Shown: piece by piece, positions 61,137-64,000 of the stretch
Layout: the number at the start of each line of letters is the position of its first letter
Numbering within the stretch: the first letter of the stretch is position 1
Origin: Vreelandella malpeensis
Lineage (GTDB): Bacteria > Pseudomonadota > Gammaproteobacteria > Pseudomonadales > Halomonadaceae
DNA: 64,000 nt
Assembly: GCF_020622355.1 (NCBI RefSeq)
Contig: NZ_WHVL01000001.1
Location: 744,001-808,000, forward strand
Reading direction: 5' to 3'
The notes under the pieces: generated by a model
What the model was told of the DNA's origin: nothing
What the model saw: only the letters and a program-made list of their open reading frames with translations
The model's database searches: none
Made by a program: the position numbers and the translations under genes

Positions 61137-61181
61137 AATGCAAAATCGACTCGAAATCGCGTAGCATTGAGTCACTAATGC
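61137..61181. promoter_or_regulatory. AATGC/GCATT half-sites upstream of the sigma-54 promoter
   Basis: AATGC at 61137-61141, GCATT at 61164-61168 and AATGC at 61177-61181 form inverted pairs 43-87 bases upstream of the -24 box, the usual place for activator binding. They are candidates for the divergent PAS/AAA+ regulator and could also autoregulate it. Confidence 0.4.
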
Positions 61182-61215
61182 ATCAACGAGTCATTATTGG
61201 TTCGAGGAAAACGGC

Positions 61216-62613
61216 GTGGATGAGATCGATCGCAGCGTGCTCAAGACCATCGTGGAGACGGCCAATGACCACTTCTTCATCGTTAGTGGCGGTGGCCAGA
61301 TACTGGATATCAGCCCCGGCGTTGAAGCGGTGTACGGGCTTGCGCGCGAGGCACTTCTGGGCAGCAACGTCAGTACGCTTGAGCGAGACGGCGTGCTCAA
61401 GCCCTCCATCAGTCTGGAGGTCATGCGCACCCATCGCCCGGCGCAGCTCATGCAGGTCACCGGCACCGGGCGGCGGGTGATCGCCGAGGCTCACCCGGTG
61501 TTCGTGAACGGCAGGCTCGAGCGTATCGTCAGCCGCTCGCGGGACATGACCGACCTGCAGCTTCTGCAGGATGAGTACGCGCTGCTGCAAAAGCGCTTCA
61601 ACGAGCACGTCAAGCGCGGCCAGAGCGTGGTCGACGACCCGGCGCTCGACAGCGCCCTGGAAGATCTTCAGGTGAGAAGCCACGCGATGCGCGAAGTCGC
61701 AAGCCTCCTGAAGCGCGTCGCGCCTTCCGGTGCCAGCGTGCTGATGCTGGGGGAGTCCGGCGTGGGCAAGACGGCGTTTGCGCGCCAGCTTCACCGCTGG
61801 AGCGAGCGCGCTGCCGGCCCCTTCGTCGAGGTCAACTGCGGCGCCATTCCGGAGAATCTGTTCGAGTCCGAGATGTTCGGCTACCAGCCCGGCGCCTTCA
61901 GCGGCGCCGCCCGCCAGGGCAAGGCGGGGCTTCTGGAGCAGGCCGAAGGGGGCACGCTGTTTCTCGACGAGATCGGCGAGCTTCCGCTTCTGATGCAGAC
62001 CAAACTGCTGAAGGTGATCCAGGACGGCAAGCTGACGCGCCTGGGCGACACTCGCCCGCGCCGGGTCGATTTCCGACTGGTGGTGGCCACCAACCAGGAC
62101 CTGGCGGCGCGCGTGCAGGAAGGCCTTTTCCGTCTGGATCTCTACTACCGCCTCAACGTAATCCCTGTGACGCTGCCTGCGCTTCGCGAGCGCCGCGAGG
62201 ACATCCCCGCGCTTGCAGAGGCCTGCCTTGCCCGGCTCAACGCCCACTACGGACGGCAGAAGTTTCTCGACAACCACGTCTGGTCGACGCTGATGGGCAG
62301 CGACTGGCCCGGCAACGTGCGCGAGCTCGAAAACTGGCTGGAGCGCGCCTGGCTTTCGAGCGCCTCGGATCAAATCGAAAGCGTCGAGGCCACCCCCACC
62401 ACTGCCCGCCCGGAGCCGACGCTTGAAGCGTACGAATCAATCGCGCGCGAAGAAACGCTGCCCGCTTACCTAGCCCGCGTCGAACAGCGGCTGCTGCGCG
62501 AGCTGTGCCAGCAGCACCCCAGCACTTACGCCATCGCTAAACGGCTGGGCATCAGCCAATCGAGCGTGGTGCGCAAACTTCGCAAGCACGGCCTGAGCGC
62601 TCCCCACGGCTAG
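61216..62613 (+). CDS. PAS-domain sigma-54-dependent activator
   Basis: This 465-residue enhancer-binding protein has an N-terminal PAS domain (about 8-115), a coiled linker (about 116-150), an AAA+ domain with Walker A GESGVGKT (179-186), the sigma-54 contact loop GAFSGA (226-231) and Walker B GGTLFLDE (245-252), and a C-terminal TyrR-like helix-turn-helix ([21 protein letters not shown]). The GAFSGA variant is functional in several family members. A GTG start at 61216 follows GAGG. It is divergent to the gbuA operon and most likely activates it from sigma-54. PAS ligand unknown; arginine or a guanidino acid is an inference. Confidence 0.9.
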   Translation: MDEIDRSVLKTIVETANDHFFIVSGGGQILDISPGVEAVYGLAREALLGSNVSTLERDGVLKPSISLEVMRTHRPAQLMQVTGTGRRVIAEAHPVFVNGRLERIVSRSRDMTDLQLLQDEYALLQKRFNEHVKRGQSVVDDPALDSALEDLQVRSHAMREVASLLKRVAPSGASVLMLGESGVGKTAFARQLHRWSERAAGPFVEVNCGAIPENLFESEMFGYQPGAFSGAARQGKAGLLEQAEGGTLFLDEIGELPLLMQTKLLKVIQDGKLTRLGDTRPRRVDFRLVVATNQDLAARVQEGLFRLDLYYRLNVIPVTLPALRERREDIPALAEACLARLNAHYGRQKFLDNHVWSTLMGSDWPGNVRELENWLERAWLSSASDQIESVEATPTTARPEPTLEAYESIAREETLPAYLARVEQRLLRELCQQHPSTYAIAKRLGISQSSVVRKLRKHGLSAPHG

Positions 62614-62667
62614 GTCGTGTGACGCAAGAGGCATGCATAATTATAAAAAGGTCAGGCTACTGCCCTC

Positions 62668-63384
62668 TCATGCCATGGCCCGTTCCAGCCGCTGCTTGCG
62701 CCGCTCCCAGTCCGGCATCACCTGCTCCAATAGCTCGAAGAATGCCGTGCCGTGATGGGGCACGGCGCGGTGGCAGAGTTCATGGGTGATGACATAGTCG
62801 ATGGCGTCCACCGGTGCTTGAACCAGGCGGCGATTGAGCAGCAGGCGGCCAGCGGGAGACATGGACCCCCAACGCTGCTGAATTCGACGCACGATGATTC
62901 CGATCGGGCGAAATGACTGCGGCACCGCGAAGCGGGCCAGGCAGTGTTCGAGCCGCTCAGGGAACTTGATATGAGCTCGCTCCCGATACCAGGCCTCGAC
63001 CAGTTCGTGTGTCGTCTCGGGGCTGTGGGGGCGAGGGGTCTGCACGACGATGAAGCCTCGGATCAGCGTCACACGCTTGTGCGTATGCGGGATCACTTTG
63101 AGGCGATACTGCCGTCCGAGGTAGAGGTGCGTCTCACCGGAGAGATACTGCCGCTCGGGTGTCCGCGGCAGGAACTGAGAGAAATAGCGCTGCTGCCGCA
63201 CCACCCAGGCGGCGCGCTTGCGCAGCCTGGCTTCGATGGCCGCCAACGGCGTTTCCATGGGGGCTGCGATCATCACCGAGGCGTCCGGCTCGACGGCGAT
63301 TTCGAGCGTCTTTCTGGGGCGGCGTTTGACCTCGTAATGAATCTCCTGAGCGCCATAGCGCAGGCAGTGCCGTTCCCGAGTCAT
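62668..63384 (-). CDS. YgjP-like metallopeptidase (DUF45)
   Basis: This 238-residue zinc metallopeptidase of the YgjP/WLM-SprT group has the catalytic HELCH motif (DYVITHELCHRAVPHHGTAFFELL) and the family core RWGSMSPAGRLLLNRRLVQAPVDAIDYV. The ATG at 63384 overlaps the stop of the hsdR gene by 4 bases (ATGA). Such proteins are often encoded beside type I restriction genes, where their role is not established. Restriction-subunit turnover is an inference. Confidence 0.85.
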   Translation of the reverse strand: MTRERHCLRYGAQEIHYEVKRRPRKTLEIAVEPDASVMIAAPMETPLAAIEARLRKRAAWVVRQQRYFSQFLPRTPERQYLSGETHLYLGRQYRLKVIPHTHKRVTLIRGFIVVQTPRPHSPETTHELVEAWYRERAHIKFPERLEHCLARFAVPQSFRPIGIIVRRIQQRWGSMSPAGRLLLNRRLVQAPVDAIDYVITHELCHRAVPHHGTAFFELLEQVMPDWERRKQRLERAMA

Positions 63385-64000
63385 GTGGTGAACCTGGCGC
63401 GGGCGAGGTTCATGATCTTCTGCTCCAGGTCGTCTAGCACTTCGACCGGCAGATCGACGCCTTTCTGATCGCGGATGACGTCGAAGAAGTAATCGTCGAT
63501 GGCGTTGCGTAGATCGTTCTGCGCCATCTCGTTCGACCACAGGTCGACGATCAGATGTGACTTGATGATCTCGATGATGTCCAAAGAGATGATGGCCGCT
63601 TCGTCGCCCGCCACCGTCGCCTCGTCCCGGGTCTGGAGTTGGCCGTCGAGGATACCGAAGAACGCCTGCCCATCCTCGTCGCCTTTGAGGCGCTCCGGCA
63701 CGTGATGGCCGCGCTCCTTGCGCGCTATCTGGCTTGCCAGCTTTACCACGCTCTGCAGGTACTCACGTTCGGAGAGCCGCTGCTCGCGATAGGCGCGAAT
63801 CGTCTCTTCGAGCAGCTCCGAGAAACGTTTGTAAAAGGTCGGGTCCTCATCCATGTTCTCGGTGATCGCCCGCCGCGTGGCACTGGAGATGCGATCAGCC
63901 TTAGAGGCTTCCGAGACCCCGGTCTCCTCGACCACCGCCTTCAGCGCATCGGGGTCGTTGATGTTGACCACATCGATGATCGTCTCGGCGGGCATCGCCA
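63381..64000 (-). CDS. hsdR: Type I restriction enzyme R subunit (HsdR), C-terminal part
   Basis: About 206 codons of the C-terminus lie in the window; the rest is beyond position 64000. Segments RFSELLEETIRAYREQRLSEREYLQSVVKLASQIARKERG and NEMAQNDLRNAIDDYFFDVIRDQKGVDLPVEVLDDLEQKIMNLARARF are typical of HsdR helical C-termini, which dock on the modification enzyme. The helicase and nuclease domains cannot be checked here. It is translationally coupled to the YgjP-like gene. Confidence 0.85.
   Translation of the reverse strand, partial: AMPAETIIDVVNINDPDALKAVVEETGVSEASKADRISSATRRAITENMDEDPTFYKRFSELLEETIRAYREQRLSEREYLQSVVKLASQIARKERGHHVPERLKGDEDGQAFFGILDGQLQTRDEATVAGDEAAIISLDIIEIIKSHLIVDLWSNEMAQNDLRNAIDDYFFDVIRDQKGVDLPVEVLDDLEQKIMNLARARFTT

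Overview
The window looks like a chromosomal segment of a high-GC gammaproteobacterium of the Halomonas type (Halomonadaceae). The evidence is the fliD, yejK and ppiC neighbourhood, the TctABC and TRAP transporters, a Caulobacter/Azospirillum-style set of non-phosphorylative sugar oxidation enzymes, and a very acidic secreted protein. I see no tRNA, rRNA, insertion sequence, prophage or CRISPR array. Assignments rest on reading the protein sequences; no database search was run.

Layout. (1) 1-9.8 kb is housekeeping: the flagellar cap gene fliD with a textbook sigma-28 promoter, a 24-residue membrane peptide gene, two serine hydrolases of the penicillin-binding/beta-lactamase fold, a TerB-like protein, the nucleoid protein YejK, an ABC-2 exporter, PpiC, a membrane acyltransferase, and an acidic repeat protein behind a structured leader. 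(2) 10.1-19.1 kb is an L-arabinose/D-galactose locus: galM-araF-araG-araH-dehydratase on the minus strand, a divergent LysR regulator and a GguC/AraD1 gene. (3) 19.1-31.1 kb is a sugar-acid locus: a tripartite tricarboxylate transporter with two paralogous binding proteins, an HpcH/HpaI aldolase and an Fe-alcohol dehydrogenase, facing a UxaA-type dehydratase, an unusual double-winged-helix GntR regulator, two 3-hydroxyisobutyrate-dehydrogenase-family reductases and an Ldh-family oxidoreductase. (4) 31.1-49.1 kb holds xylonate dehydratase, an AraA-type sugar dehydrogenase, two TRAP transporters, a short-chain dehydrogenase plus a fumarylacetoacetase-family hydrolase, two GntR regulators, XylX and L-fuconate dehydratase, and an FAD-linked hydroxyacid dehydrogenase. 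(5) 49.2-55.5 kb is a third TRAP system with LysR, a class III CoA-transferase and an HMG-CoA-lyase-like enzyme. (6) 55.5-62.6 kb is an arginine transaminase-pathway operon (aldehyde dehydrogenase, AruI-like decarboxylase, YjiH transporter, guanidinobutyrase) with a sigma-54 promoter and a divergent PAS/AAA+ activator. (7) The right edge enters a type I restriction hsdR gene with a coupled YgjP-like metallopeptidase gene.

How it works together. Sugars or sugar acids enter through one ABC, one TTT and three TRAP systems. They are oxidised to lactones and acids, dehydrated by IlvD/Edd or enolase-superfamily dehydratases, and taken either to alpha-ketoglutarate semialdehyde (XylX branch), to pyruvate plus a hydroxyacid (diketo-hydrolase branch), or to pyruvate plus an aldehyde (aldolase branch). 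The most interesting signal is regulatory. The leaders of most of these catabolic operons carry exact AAYAAYAA motifs (AACAACAA, AATAACAA, AATAATAA, AACAATAA), often in CAA-repeat tracts. This is the consensus for Hfq/Crc catabolite repression in Pseudomonas. A second layer is a recurring TGTCATAC operator candidate at three divergent or leader regions beside the GntR genes.
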